Positions 47,028-55,305 of a stretch of DNA of 64,000 nt are shown in pieces (position 1 is the first letter of the stretch; every line of letters starts with the position of its first letter). This DNA comes from Bacillus zhangzhouensis (lineage in GTDB: Bacteria > Bacillota > Bacilli > Bacillales > Bacillaceae). The notes under the pieces are model-generated. The model had not been told where the DNA came from. It was given only the letters and a program-made list of their open reading frames with translations, and searched no databases. The DNA lies in the NCBI RefSeq assembly GCF_000715205.1, contig NZ_JOTP01000001.1, forward strand, positions 186,001 through 250,000. The letters run 5' to 3'. A program made the translations under genes and the position numbers.

Positions 47028-47148
47028 CAGCGTGAAGACAAACCCTCGCATTCGGTGTCAGTCCTGCGTGCTGGTGCTCACGAATATCAAATTCGCTCCG
47101 CGCCAGTACTCGGCCTTCCTAGACTTCAAGGGTTTTCATATCACGCTG
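47028..47148 (-). repeat. Dispersed repeat, copy 3 (121 bp)
   Basis: Same orientation as copy 2, with terminal CAGCGTG / CACGCTG inverted ends and the same interior. It lacks the accessory GACAAAGGGCT hairpin. Confidence 0.85.
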
Positions 47149-47201
47149 TGAAAACCTTTGAAGTCTAGGAAGGACGAGCACTGGAGCGGAGCGAATTTGA
47201 G
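47149..47201 (+). repeat. Truncated inverted copy of the dispersed repeat
   Basis: About 53 bases starting TGAAAACCTTTGAAGTCTAG, matching the beginning of the repeat in the opposite orientation to copy 3. Together with copy 3 it forms a near-perfect inverted repeat with arms of about 50 bp. Confidence 0.8.
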
Positions 47202-47205
47202 TTAA

Positions 47206-47226
47206 AACGATCCAAATCGGGTCGTT
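47206..47226. terminator. yuxL terminator hairpin, downstream copy
   Basis: AACGATCC / GGGTCGTT with a short loop (one G-T pair), 20 of 21 bases identical to 47007-47027 and 199 bases from it. It also sits just past the end of the converging yutI. Confidence 0.7.
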
Positions 47227-47243
47227 TTCATGTCATATATGAA

Positions 47244-47480
47244 TTAGAAAACCTGTTCAACTTCTACAACGCCAGGCACTTCTTCTAATAATGCGCGCTC
47301 AATACCGGCTTTCAATGTAATGGTTGAACTTGGGCAGCTGCCGCATGCACCAAGAAGACGTAATTTGACAATACCATCTTCAATGTCTACAAGCTCACAG
47401 TCTCCACCATCACGTAATAGAAATGGACGAAGTTTGTCTAGTACTTCCTGTACTTGGTCTTTCATTTCGACTTCAGTCAT
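47244..47480 (-). CDS. yutI: NifU-like Fe-S carrier YutI
   Basis: A 78-residue NfuA/NifU C-terminal-like domain with the cluster-binding pair C-x2-C in GACGSCPSS near 46-51. Such proteins carry assembled Fe-S clusters to target enzymes. The ATG at 47480 matches homologues (MTEVEMKDQ). AAAGGAG is 12 bases away, longer than usual; a TTG at 47489 is 3 bases from it and less likely. It complements the Suf and SufA genes in this window. Confidence 0.88.
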   Translation of the reverse strand: MTEVEMKDQVQEVLDKLRPFLLRDGGDCELVDIEDGIVKLRLLGACGSCPSSTITLKAGIERALLEEVPGVVEVEQVF

Positions 47481-47664
47481 TAGATACAATCGCTCCTTTC
47501 ACAACATATCACCATTATATTCATCTGGACGATAAAAATCTATTGATTGGTTTCAAAGTTTCCTTCTCATTATAGCACAATCTCATCTTGAAACAAAAAG
47601 TGATTTTGACTTTTTTCATACAGAAAGTTCAGCTAAAATAAAGGAAGAATAGGGGGCTTGTCAA

Positions 47665-47994
47665 ATGAACCAAACCGTTGATCTTTATGTATATGGAAGA
47701 GATGTACTGTGCGCTAGCTGCGTGAATCTGCCTTCTTCAAAAGATACATTTGAGTGGTTAGATGCAGCGTTAAAACGAAAATATCCGAATCAGCCGTTTC
47801 GCATCACATATATTGATATTGAGCACCCGCCAGAAAACGAACGCCAAAAGGAATTGTCTGAACGAATTCTTGATGATGAATTCTTTTATCCACTTGTCCT
47901 AGTGGAGGATCAAATTGTTGGAGAGGGCAATCCAAAATTAAAAGACATTTATCAAGAAATGGAGAAATACGGGTACAAAGAGAGCAGTGAATAA
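47665..47994 (+). CDS. yuzD: DUF1462 protein YuzD
   Basis: A 109-residue thioredoxin-like protein with a C-A-S-C pair near residues 17-20 (VLCASCVNLPSSKD) and YIDIEHPPENERQ in the middle. DUF1462 has the fold of a small disulfide-type protein; its partner is unknown. It is divergent from yutI, as in B. subtilis. GGGGG precedes the ATG. Confidence 0.82.
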   Translation: MNQTVDLYVYGRDVLCASCVNLPSSKDTFEWLDAALKRKYPNQPFRITYIDIEHPPENERQKELSERILDDEFFYPLVLVEDQIVGEGNPKLKDIYQEMEKYGYKESSE

Positions 47995-48009
47995 GCTGTT
48001 CTTTTTTTG
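47983..48009 (+). terminator. Terminator at the end of yuzD
   Basis: GAGCAG / CTGTTC stem (one G-T pair) spanning the stop codon, then seven T. Confidence 0.65.
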
Positions 48010-48021
48010 AGAAAATAAATA

Positions 48022-48033
48022 GAACAAGCGTTC
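48022..48033 (+). promoter_or_regulatory. LexA (DinR) box 1
   Basis: GAAC-AAGC-GTTC fits the Bacillus SOS box core GAAC-RNRY-GTTC completely. Confidence 0.7.
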
Positions 48034-48042
48034 CTTTTTGTG

Positions 48043-48071
48043 TTGAGAAAGAACATTTGTTCGTATATAAT
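48043..48071 (+). promoter_or_regulatory. SigA promoter of the WYL-like gene
   Basis: TTGAGA (48043-48048), a 17-base spacer and TATAAT (48066-48071). Confidence 0.8.
48051..48062 (+). promoter_or_regulatory. LexA (DinR) box 2, between -35 and -10
   Basis: GAAC-ATTT-GTTC matches the SOS core palindrome with one deviation in the central four bases. Its place in the promoter spacer is ideal for repression. Confidence 0.75.
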
Positions 48072-48094
48072 GGAATAAAAGGAGCGTGAGCATC

Positions 48095-48325
48095 ATGAAT
48101 TATTTACTGAAACAATCTCTTCATCAGCAAATACCGATTGATATGATTTATATGAAGAAAAACGGAGAGTGCACAAAGAGAAAAATTATTGTACACCGTC
48201 AATCGGAACAGCTCATCCAAGCGTATTGTTTATCGAAGAAGACAATGAGAACTTTTCGTAAAGACTGCATCCTTGCCCTTGCTCCGATCAAATTGACCAA
48301 TCCATCGGCACATGCCGTTTCATAG
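48095..48325 (+). CDS. Small WYL-like domain protein, probably SOS-controlled
   Basis: A 76-residue protein with a WYL-type ligand/nucleic-acid-binding pattern (IDMIYMKKNGECTKRKIIV, then YCLSKKTMRTFRKDCILAL). It consists of this domain alone, without a DNA-binding part. AAAGGAG lies 10 bases before the ATG at 48095. Two LexA-type boxes cover its promoter, so it is likely induced by DNA damage. Small proteins with similar domains (YolD type) accompany SOS polymerases in Bacillus, but no polymerase gene is adjacent here. Confidence 0.65.
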   Translation: MNYLLKQSLHQQIPIDMIYMKKNGECTKRKIIVHRQSEQLIQAYCLSKKTMRTFRKDCILALAPIKLTNPSAHAVS

Positions 48326-48328
48326 AAA

Positions 48329-48355
48329 AAAGCTCCTTCGTCAGGAAGGAGCTTT
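48329..48355. terminator. Bidirectional terminator between the WYL-like gene and yutJ
   Basis: AAAGCTCCTT / AAGGAGCTTT with A-rich and T-rich flanks suiting the minus strand. Confidence 0.8.
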
Positions 48356-48375
48356 GAGAAAAAATTCACATGAGT

Positions 48376-49443
48376 TTAGCCATTGTGATGCTTGTACATC
48401 CAAAGAAGTCCAGATTTTAGGAGTCTTGGCACACGGCCAACAAGTGGACGATCCGCAACTAAGCCAAAGCCGGCTTTTTTCCCTAAAGAGCCTAGTACCC
48501 CTTTTAGCTTAAACTGAGGATAAGCTTCAGGAAGCGGCTCGTTTTTCCAGCGTTTTTGTAGAGATTGGACAATTTGTTCTGCCTGCGCCTCGGCAAGCTG
48601 TGCACTTGGGGCATGCGGTAGACTTGCGCAATCACCCACGACATATACATGCTCATCTCCAGGGAGATTGTGATGAGGAGTTAATACGACGCGGCCTTGT
48701 GCGTCTTTTTCAACATCCATGTCTCTTATCACTTTGCTTGGCTGAATGCCTGCTGTCCACACAATAACTTCTGCTTCAATCGCGTCGTCATGGTTGTAAA
48801 CAACGCCTTCTTCAACCTTCGTTATATTGGCGCAGTTAATGATCTGTACATCATTTTCTTCAAACCATTTCTGCACATATAAACTTAATCTTTTTGGGAA
48901 GCTTGATAGAATCAGTTCTCCACGGTCAAAAAGAATAATGTTTAAATCGGTGCGGCTTTCTCGCAGTTCACTGGCTAGCTCTACCCCGCTAAGTCCAGCC
49001 CCGACAATGCCAACCGTTGCGCCTGCACTCAAATTGTTTAATTTGTTATACGTATGCCTTGATTGATCAATGGTTTGAATGCTGTATGTATGTTCTTTTG
49101 CACCAGGGACATTATGGTACTTGTCCTCACAGCCAAGTCCAATGACCGTGTCATCATATGGAATAGGTTCACGGTCGCTGAATAAGATCTGTTTGTTTTC
49201 AATATCAATTTTTTCTACTTCCCCGTATTGAATATCCAGCTTCGGATGCTCTGGAAAAGATACTCGAATGTGATGATCAGAGATCGTTCCAGCAGCAAGT
49301 GCATAATATTCTGTTTTTAAACAGTGGTAAGGATTTCGATCAATTAATGTGATAGTAACATCATCAGGTAATTGATTTGGCAATAAGCGGTGGAGAACCC
49401 GCATATTCCCGTAACCTCCGCCGATCAAGACTAAATTTTTCAT
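48376..49443 (-). CDS. yutJ: NADH dehydrogenase-like flavoprotein YutJ
   Basis: A 355-residue pyridine nucleotide-disulfide oxidoreductase with the FAD motif LIGGGYGNMRVL at the N-terminus, a second dinucleotide motif GIVGAGLSGVELASEL near 160 and the C-terminal FAD-contact VYVVGDCASLPHAPSAQLAEAQA. It belongs to the NDH-2-like group. The ATG at 49443 follows AAAAGGAG by 8 bases; the longer frame to 49470 includes that site. Electron acceptor unknown. Confidence 0.82.
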   Translation of the reverse strand: MKNLVLIGGGYGNMRVLHRLLPNQLPDDVTITLIDRNPYHCLKTEYYALAAGTISDHHIRVSFPEHPKLDIQYGEVEKIDIENKQILFSDREPIPYDDTVIGLGCEDKYHNVPGAKEHTYSIQTIDQSRHTYNKLNNLSAGATVGIVGAGLSGVELASELRESRTDLNIILFDRGELILSSFPKRLSLYVQKWFEENDVQIINCANITKVEEGVVYNHDDAIEAEVIVWTAGIQPSKVIRDMDVEKDAQGRVVLTPHHNLPGDEHVYVVGDCASLPHAPSAQLAEAQAEQIVQSLQKRWKNEPLPEAYPQFKLKGVLGSLGKKAGFGLVADRPLVGRVPRLLKSGLLWMYKHHNG

Positions 49444-49698
49444 GACGATTCTCCTTTTCCCCCTAGACATTGAAAAACACTTATACTAAAAAACTTTAAG
49501 TTAAAATACCAAATAAAATTATATCGAATTTACTGTGAAACCACAATAATTGTTTCAAAATAACCTACATATTCATCAGTTAGTCCTAAATAGTAAAACA
49601 TTTTACGAGGAATAGGCGTAACGTTGTAGAAGAAGCTCATGTTTTGACTAATAGAAGGAATTTCGGTAGGATGTAAAGGCGATGTGAGGTGAAGCACA

Positions 49699-49935
49699 GT
49701 GTTTCCATTAATCGAATTTTGTGTAAGTAATCTTGCACAAGGGTCTCAAGAAGCAAAAGAGAAGCTTGAAAAAGACCCAAACCTAGACGTGATGGAATAC
49801 GGCTGTTTAAGCTACTGCGGCAAATGTATGGACTCCCCATTTGCGCTTGTAAATGGAGAATTTGTTTCAGGAGAAAATGCAGAGCAGCTAGTTGAGCGTA
49901 TTTATGCTTTTATAGAGGAAAATGACATGTTTTAA
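49699..49935 (+). CDS. yuzB: DUF1450 protein YuzB
   Basis: A 78-residue protein with [22 protein letters not shown] at about 32-53 (in parts), holding three cysteines in a C-x3-C-x2-C pattern, plus C8 near the N-terminus. The fold resembles small thioredoxin-like ferredoxins. The GTG start is 6 bases after GAGGTGA. It is divergent from yutJ, as in B. subtilis. Function unknown. Confidence 0.82.
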   Translation: MFPLIEFCVSNLAQGSQEAKEKLEKDPNLDVMEYGCLSYCGKCMDSPFALVNGEFVSGENAEQLVERIYAFIEENDMF

Positions 49936-49969
49936 ATGCACCGCATGGGTCATGAGGTGCATTTTTTTC
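49934..49969 (+). terminator. Terminator after yuzB
   Basis: AAATGCACC / GGTGCATTT stem that includes the stop codon, followed by a T run. Confidence 0.8.
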
Positions 49970-50146
49970 ACACTTCCCGCTTCCATTTTTAAGGAGAATG
50001 AATAGAAAGCGCATTCAATATGTTATGCTAATAAAATATCATCAAAATGAAGCATCACACGAGAGAAAAAGAGGCATATGCATAATAAAAGCCCTTTGCC
50101 ATGGCAGCAAAGAGCTTCTATGTATGAAAAACGGGGGATGATAAGA

Positions 50147-50175
50147 TTGTCTCCTGAATCGACTCCTTTTATACT
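50147..50175 (+). promoter_or_regulatory. SigA promoter of dapF
   Basis: TTGTCT (50147-50152), a 17-base spacer and TATACT (50170-50175). Upstream, a hairpin AGCCCTTTGC / GCAAAGAGCT near 50090-50117 lacks a plus-strand T run; nothing else is seen between yuzB and dapF. Confidence 0.7.
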
Positions 50176-50205
50176 ATAAAGAAACAACATTTTTGGAGGT
50201 CGCTC

Positions 50206-51060
50206 ATGACATCATTTCAATTCACGAAAATGCACGGACTAGGAAATAATTATATTTACGTCAATCAGATGAAGGAACAGCTTCCAGATGAGCAGCTATC
50301 AGAGATAGCGATCCGCGTGTCTTCTGTTTATACAGGAATCGGTTCAGACGGGATGATTCTCATTTGTCCATCAGATGTTGCACCTGTGAAAATGCGCATT
50401 TTCAATAATGATGGATCAGAGGGGAAAAACTGTGGGAACGGGCTGCGCTGCGTCGCAAAATATGTGTATGAGCATCAAATTGTGACAGACACAACGTTCC
50501 AGATTGAAACTTTGTCAGGACTCGTTGAAGCTACTGTCCATATCAAAGATGATCACGTTCAGTTAGTCACAGTAGATATGGGAAAACCACGTTTTGAAAA
50601 AGAAGCGATGCCGATGCTTGGTGAACCGGCCAGCACAACCATCAATGAGGCACTTGATTTTGGCACGGCGACTTTAAATGGAACGGCTGTTTCAATGGGT
50701 AACCCGCACATCGTTTTCTATTTAGAGGACATTGAGAAAGCTCCGCTCGATACACTTGGACCAATCATTGAAAAGCATGAAATGTTCCCAGAAGGCGTCA
50801 ATGTAGAATTTGTGGAACGCGTCAGTGAAACGGAACTGCATTTTCGCGTGTGGGAAAGAGGATCAGGGATAACGCAAGCGTGCGGAACAGGAGCATGTGC
50901 TGCGGCTGTATCAACGATTGTGAATGGACATGCGAAAAAAGAAACGGACATGACCGTTCATCTAGCTGGCGGAGACCTGAATATTCGCTGGAAAGACAAT
51001 GACCATGTACTGATGACAGGACCTGCTGAAACGATTTGTGACGGCACATTTTATCTCTAA
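50206..51060 (+). CDS. dapF: Diaminopimelate epimerase DapF
   Basis: DapF converts LL- to meso-diaminopimelate for lysine and peptidoglycan. The 284 residues carry both active cysteines: one in [16 protein letters not shown] near 75-80 and one in [13 protein letters not shown] near 225. [13 protein letters not shown] at the start replaces the more common GLGNDF/Y motif, so residue N follows GLGN where D is usual. GGAGG is well placed before the ATG. Confidence 0.94.
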   Translation: MTSFQFTKMHGLGNNYIYVNQMKEQLPDEQLSEIAIRVSSVYTGIGSDGMILICPSDVAPVKMRIFNNDGSEGKNCGNGLRCVAKYVYEHQIVTDTTFQIETLSGLVEATVHIKDDHVQLVTVDMGKPRFEKEAMPMLGEPASTTINEALDFGTATLNGTAVSMGNPHIVFYLEDIEKAPLDTLGPIIEKHEMFPEGVNVEFVERVSETELHFRVWERGSGITQACGTGACAAAVSTIVNGHAKKETDMTVHLAGGDLNIRWKDNDHVLMTGPAETICDGTFYL

Positions 51061-51133
51061 ACCATTTATTTGAGAAAAGGCATCATCACGTTTATAATTG
51101 AAAAGAAACATCCAGTCAAAAGGAGGGATGATC

Positions 51134-51496
51134 ATGAGTACACCAGTAACCATTACAGAAGCTGCTGCACTGCAGATTAAAGATATGATGAAAGAACACG
51201 AAGAAGAAAATGCGTTCCTGCGAGTGGGCGTAAAAGGCGGCGGCTGCAGCGGTCTTTCATACGGAATGGGCTTTGACCATGAAGTCTCAGAGAAAGACAC
51301 GCAATTTGAACAGCACGGCATAAAGGTCCTTGTCGACTCCGAAAGCCTTGATATCATGAACGGCACCATCATTGATTTCAAACAATCACTAATGGGCGGC
51401 GGTTTCACCATCGACAATCCGAACGCCATTGCGTCATGTGGATGTGGTTCTTCTTTCAGAACAGCCACGAATACCGGTTCGCCGGAAGAGTGTTAA
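51134..51496 (+). CDS. sufA: A-type Fe-S carrier SufA (YutM), HesB/IscA family
   Basis: A 120-residue HesB/IscA protein with the three conserved cysteines: GGGCSGLSYGM near 38 and SCGCGSSF near 101-103. A-type carriers deliver Fe-S clusters or iron to apoproteins. AAAGGAGGG lies 6 bases before this ATG; the longer upstream frame has no site. In Bacillus sufA lies apart from sufCDSUB, as here, 44 kb away. Confidence 0.92.
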   Translation: MSTPVTITEAAALQIKDMMKEHEEENAFLRVGVKGGGCSGLSYGMGFDHEVSEKDTQFEQHGIKVLVDSESLDIMNGTIIDFKQSLMGGGFTIDNPNAIASCGCGSSFRTATNTGSPEEC

Positions 51497-51520
51497 TCAT
51501 GTGATCTTGAATAAAAAGAT

Positions 51521-51573
51521 AAGCCTTCTTTTTCGTTTTTTTGTTAAACAAAACGATCGAGAAGGCTTTTTTT
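51521..51573 (+). terminator. Terminator after sufA
   Basis: AAGCCTTCT / AGAAGGCTT across a T-rich loop of about 30 bases, then a T run. Confidence 0.75.
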
Positions 51574-51633
51574 GTCTGATTGAGAAAGACGGGGTAAAGA
51601 AAAAAAAACGCTCATCCAGCGCCACTTTCTCCA

Positions 51634-51972
51634 TCATTCTTCTTCTGTTTTTAAAAGTTCTTTATCAAGGATATAAACCAACTCTTGTGTACTAGACAAA
51701 TAGATCACCACTTCTTTATTGACATCTTCCACATGGACTTCAGCCTCAACTCGAATCTTTACTGGTTCTCCGCGATACATCACTTCAAATGTACCGATTT
51801 CTTTCGTTTCATTGTCTTTTTTCATTTTCTTAACTTCGGTATGTATGTGTTTGATTTGTTGATCACTCAAACCAGAATCTACAATCGAAGTGGAAACATG
51901 TTTTAAAAAAGTCTCTAAATTATCAAAGTCAATATTCAACCCTGCTGCGAATTCAGCAAATGAAACCTTCAT
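51634..51972 (-). CDS. Hypothetical protein (112 residues)
   Basis: An intact frame of normal composition: a helical N-terminal part (about 1-55), then a predicted beta-rich part (FEVMYRGEPVKIRVEAEVHVEDVNKEVVIYL), ending in an acidic tail. No ribosome site of quality precedes the ATG, so the start is uncertain or expression is low. I do not recognise the family. It lies between sufA and a zinc-ribbon gene. Confidence 0.5.
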   Translation of the reverse strand: MKVSFAEFAAGLNIDFDNLETFLKHVSTSIVDSGLSDQQIKHIHTEVKKMKKDNETKEIGTFEVMYRGEPVKIRVEAEVHVEDVNKEVVIYLSSTQELVYILDKELLKTEEE

Positions 51973-52103
51973 TGGGGCATCGTATCAAGATGATAAATCG
52001 CTCAATTTTGTTACAGCTTGCCCGAACAACTGGCTATTTCCCCACGAAAAGAGTATCATGAAAACCAAACATAAACTGTAGTCAGAAAAGAGGTTGCTGA
52101 GGT

Positions 52104-52310
52104 TTGAGTGAACAAATCAATTGCAGGAACTGTCATGAACTGATTCCGTATCGTTCAAAAACGTGTCCATCTTGCGGTATAGATAAGCCACTTCCGAAAA
52201 AGGAACGTGTGAAGGATCGGGTGATTTTGGTTGTGGCAGGGATTGTTGTAGTGCTGCTTGCTGCAATGGTACTTGGGATGGCAAATGCCTATATTGGGAT
52301 TTTTAAATAA
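52104..52310 (+). CDS. Zinc-ribbon membrane protein (68 residues)
   Basis: Two C-x2-C pairs (INCRNCHELI and TCPSCGIDK) form a zinc ribbon at residues 7-24, followed by a basic linker and one membrane helix (about 40-62). The start is TTG at 52104, with AGAGG 9 bases upstream. Proteins of this type are common in Bacillus, mostly without known role. Confidence 0.65.
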   Translation: MSEQINCRNCHELIPYRSKTCPSCGIDKPLPKKERVKDRVILVVAGIVVVLLAAMVLGMANAYIGIFK

Positions 52311-52356
52311 ACGAAAAAGGAGTTCCGCGAGTGGAACTCCTTTTTTTGATCCGTCC

Positions 52357-53355
52357 TTATTTGTTTTCAAATAAGCTTGTGGAATGGAGAGGCTGTACAC
52401 GGGCTTTCGGGTCCATGTAGGCTTTCGCATTGTTGACAGCCGTTGGTGCTTCACCAAATCCGCTTGCAATCAATTTGACTTTTCCTTCATACGTACAGAT
52501 GTCTCCTGCTGCATAGAAGCCTTCAATGTTCGTTTCCATTGTGGATTTGACCACGATGGAGTTCTTTTCGATTTCAAGGCCCCATTGTTTGATTGGTCCA
52601 AGGGAAGAAACAAAACCGAAGTTGACGATCACATCGTCCACATCAAGCACTTGTTTTTTGTCTCCTTTGACTTCTTCGAGTACGATCTGTTCAATGCGGT
52701 CTTCACCAATGAGCTCAGTAGGCACAAATGGTGTCAGTACATTGACTTTCGAGTTGTGCAGATTCTCTACACTGTGCTCATGTGCGCGGAATTTATCACG
52801 GCGGTGAATAATGGATACTTCTTTTGCGATTGGTTCAAGCATCAGTGCCCAGTCCACCGCAGAGTCTCCGCCGCCAAGCACAGCGACACGTCTGCCAGCA
52901 AATTGGTTCAAGTCATTAATGAAGTAATGCAGGTTGCTTCCTTCAAATGATTCTGCTGCACTTAGTTCAAGCTTTCTCGGTTGGAATGCACCGTTACCAG
53001 CTGTAATGATGATCGTTTTAGAATAATGAACCTCTTGATTTGTGACAAGTTTAAAAATACCATCTGCCTGCTTTTCAACAGTTTCAACTGCTTGTTCTAA
53101 GCAAATGGTTTGCTCAAATTTATCCATTTGTTCCTTTAAATTATCAACTAATTCTTGTGCGCGGATTTTTGGGAAACCAGCCACATCATAAATATATTTT
53201 TCAGGGTAAAGAGCGGATAGTTGACCGCCGAGCTGAGGAAGGCTTTCAATGATTTTCACACTTGCCTGTCTCATGCCTCCGTAAAACGCAGTAAACAATC
53301 CAACTGGGCCGCCCCCGATAACGGTAATGTCATATACCTTAGAATCTTCTTGCAT
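52357..53355 (-). CDS. yumC: Ferredoxin/flavodoxin-NADP+ reductase YumC
   Basis: A thioredoxin-reductase-like FNR of 332 residues with FAD motif [16 protein letters not shown] at the N-terminus and NADPH motif [14 protein letters not shown] near 158; there is no CxxC redox pair, which separates it from TrxB. B. subtilis YumC reduces ferredoxin and flavodoxin and can support Fe and NO-related electron transfer. A 7-1-7 Fur-like site precedes the gene. GGGAGG is placed before the ATG. Confidence 0.92.
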   Translation of the reverse strand: MQEDSKVYDITVIGGGPVGLFTAFYGGMRQASVKIIESLPQLGGQLSALYPEKYIYDVAGFPKIRAQELVDNLKEQMDKFEQTICLEQAVETVEKQADGIFKLVTNQEVHYSKTIIITAGNGAFQPRKLELSAAESFEGSNLHYFINDLNQFAGRRVAVLGGGDSAVDWALMLEPIAKEVSIIHRRDKFRAHEHSVENLHNSKVNVLTPFVPTELIGEDRIEQIVLEEVKGDKKQVLDVDDVIVNFGFVSSLGPIKQWGLEIEKNSIVVKSTMETNIEGFYAAGDICTYEGKVKLIASGFGEAPTAVNNAKAYMDPKARVQPLHSTSLFENK

Positions 53356-53373
53356 TCCTTTAATCCTCCCAAA

Positions 53374-53388
53374 TGAAAATTGTTATCA
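53374..53388 (-). promoter_or_regulatory. Possible Fur box upstream of yumC
   Basis: TGATAAC-A-ATTTTCA on the minus strand matches TGATAAT-N-ATTATCA at 12 of 14 positions and lies about 20 bases before the yumC start. Confidence 0.5.
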
Positions 53389-53477
53389 CTATATCATATC
53401 ATACCACATATGACCGTTTGACTTGTTTTGAAAAACTTGTCGTTTTTTGATACCGTTGCTCTGAATAAGAGGAAAAA

Positions 53478-53570
53478 GTGAGAAAGACCGTTTATCATAA
53501 GGATTTTCAGTATAAAGCCTTGAAAAAAGGAGCAGAACTCGCTATTATTGTTAAGGGAACTAAATATTAA
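53478..53570 (+). CDS. Candidate small ORF of 30 codons
   Basis: GTG start with AGAGG five bases upstream; encodes a basic peptide (RKTVYHKDFQYKALKKGAEL...). No promoter is clear and no homologue is recalled. Listed as the only coding-like signal in the 53356-53751 gap. Confidence 0.25.
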   Translation: MRKTVYHKDFQYKALKKGAELAIIVKGTKY

Positions 53571-53751
53571 TTTTTTATGAATTTTTGTCGGATACGGTCA
53601 AATGCTTTCGTTTTTTGTAGGTGAAAGTTCAGATTTTCACATACTTATTTTTTGTTTAAATTTCATAAAATGCGGCAAAGCGGTTGAGAATAACGATATG
53701 TAATTCTTTATCCGTTTTACAGCAAATTTAAAAAAGGTGGATGTGATTCCA

Positions 53752-54963
53752 GTGAATAAACCGAAAATCGTTGTATTAGGTGCAGGTTATGGCGGATTAA
53801 TGACTGTAACAAGATTAACAAAACAGCTTGGCACAAATGATGCGGACATTACTCTTGTGAACAAGCATAATTATCATTACGAAACAACATGGCTACATGA
53901 AGCAAGTGCAGGTACACTTCATCATGATCGCTGTCGTTATCAAATCAAAGATGTGATTAACAGTTCCCGTGTCAACTTTGTACAAGCAACAGTTGAAAGC
54001 ATTGATAAGGAAGCGAAGAAAGTTGTGACATCAGATGGCGAACTTTCTTATGACTACCTTGTTGTCGCACTTGGTGCTGTTCCTGAAACATTTGGCATCG
54101 CAGGACTGAAAGAATATGCATTCTCCATCTCTAACATCAACTCTGCTCGTCAGCTTCGTGAGCACATTGAGCTTCAATTTGCGACGTATAATACTGAAGC
54201 TGAAAAACGCCCAGAGCGTTTGACAATCGTTGTCGGCGGTGCAGGCTTCACAGGTATTGAGTTCCTTGGTGAGCTTGGAAACCGTGTGCCTGAGCTGTGC
54301 AAAGAGTATGATATTGATCAAAAAGACGTGCGTATTATCTGTGTAGAAGCTGCGCCAACAGCTCTTCCAGGATTCGATCCTGAATTGATCGACTATGCGA
54401 TGAACTACCTTCAAGGTAAAGGTGTTGAGTTCAAAATCGGTACAGCGATCAAAGAATGTACGTCTGAAGGCATCATTGTTGGAAAAGACGATGATACGGA
54501 AGAAATCAAAGCTGAAACTGTTGTTTGGGCTGCAGGTGTACGCGGTAACCCAATCGTTGAAGCAGCTGGATTTGAAAACATGCGTGGTCGCGTAAAAGTT
54601 TCTCCAGATCTTCGTGTACCAGAAAATGATGATGTATTCATCATTGGTGACTGTTCATTGATCATCAACGAAGAAATCAACCGTCCATACCCACCAACAG
54701 CACAAATTGCAATGCAGCAAGGTGAAACAGTAGCGAAAAACCTTGCAGCACTAGTAAAAGGTGGATCTCTTGAAAGCTTTAAGCCAGACATCAAAGGAAC
54801 AGTTGCTTCTCTTGGTGAACACGACGCTGTAGGTGTTGCGTTTGGTAAAAAACTTCAAGGGACAAAAGCTTCTGCAATGAAGAAAATCATCGACAACCGT
54901 TCTTTATTCATGGTTGGTGGACCAGGACTTGTTCTGAAAAAAGGAAAATTCAAGTTCTTCTAA
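53752..54963 (+). CDS. yumB: Type II NADH dehydrogenase YumB
   Basis: An NDH-2 flavoprotein of 403 residues with FAD motif [17 protein letters not shown] motif [16 protein letters not shown] near 160 and FAD contact [12 protein letters not shown] near 295; [14 protein letters not shown] follows, as in quinone-reducing NDH-2. The C-terminal basic tail KKGKFKFF suits membrane surface binding. The GTG at 53752 gives [10 protein letters not shown]; another GTG at 53737 lies within the ribosome site AAAGGTGG and is less likely. Divergent from yumC. Confidence 0.88.
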   Translation: MNKPKIVVLGAGYGGLMTVTRLTKQLGTNDADITLVNKHNYHYETTWLHEASAGTLHHDRCRYQIKDVINSSRVNFVQATVESIDKEAKKVVTSDGELSYDYLVVALGAVPETFGIAGLKEYAFSISNINSARQLREHIELQFATYNTEAEKRPERLTIVVGGAGFTGIEFLGELGNRVPELCKEYDIDQKDVRIICVEAAPTALPGFDPELIDYAMNYLQGKGVEFKIGTAIKECTSEGIIVGKDDDTEEIKAETVVWAAGVRGNPIVEAAGFENMRGRVKVSPDLRVPENDDVFIIGDCSLIINEEINRPYPPTAQIAMQQGETVAKNLAALVKGGSLESFKPDIKGTVASLGEHDAVGVAFGKKLQGTKASAMKKIIDNRSLFMVGGPGLVLKKGKFKFF

Positions 54964-54978
54964 ACCGTAATAGACGAA

Positions 54979-55008
54979 AACGTGTATCCTCGTGATACAC
55001 GTTTTTTT
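54979..55008 (+). terminator. Terminator after yumB
   Basis: AACGTGTATC / GATACACGTT stem with a run of T. Confidence 0.85.
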
Positions 55009-55098
55009 ATGAAATACGGAATATTTTCTCACTTGGTACTGGACAGAAAAATGTGTTATGATGAATTATCAGAAAATTTAGACTAAGGAGTGAGCCAT

Positions 55099-55224
55099 AT
55101 GAAGGCACAAACAAAAGAAAAGACGTCAGCCTGTCAATATTGTTCAGGAAAAGGATATTTTCAGCTACTGCTCGGCGGCTCTGAAACATGTGAGGAATGT
55201 AAAGGGACAGGAAAGCAGCATTAA
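55099..55224 (+). CDS. yuiA: Small zinc-finger protein YuiA (DnaJ-type CxxCxGxG)
   Basis: A 41-residue protein with two CxxC knuckles, ACQYCSGKGYF and CEECKGTGK, as in the zinc domain of DnaJ. AAGGAG lies 8 bases before the ATG. Position before yuiB matches B. subtilis yuiA. Confidence 0.75.
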   Translation: MKAQTKEKTSACQYCSGKGYFQLLLGGSETCEECKGTGKQH

Positions 55225-55305
55225 TCTATCTGCCTTTTCCATTGATTGACTTCATCTCTATTTCCAAGTTAAACTAATGATGGGATATTTGGGGGTGGAG
55301 ATGAA

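Noticed and set aside
27579-47201. CRISPR-like repeats
   Set aside because: The repeats are three dispersed copies of about 120 bp with inverted ends, not short regularly spaced repeats with spacers, and there are no cas genes.
50060-50146. Possible small RNA or leftward terminator upstream of dapF
   Set aside because: A hairpin is present and reads as a terminator only on the minus strand, but no leftward gene is there; not enough to call.
52384-52950. 188-codon plus-strand frame opposite yumC
   Set aside because: It lies entirely antisense to a well-supported gene, is Cys/Phe/His-rich as shadow frames are, and has no ribosome site.
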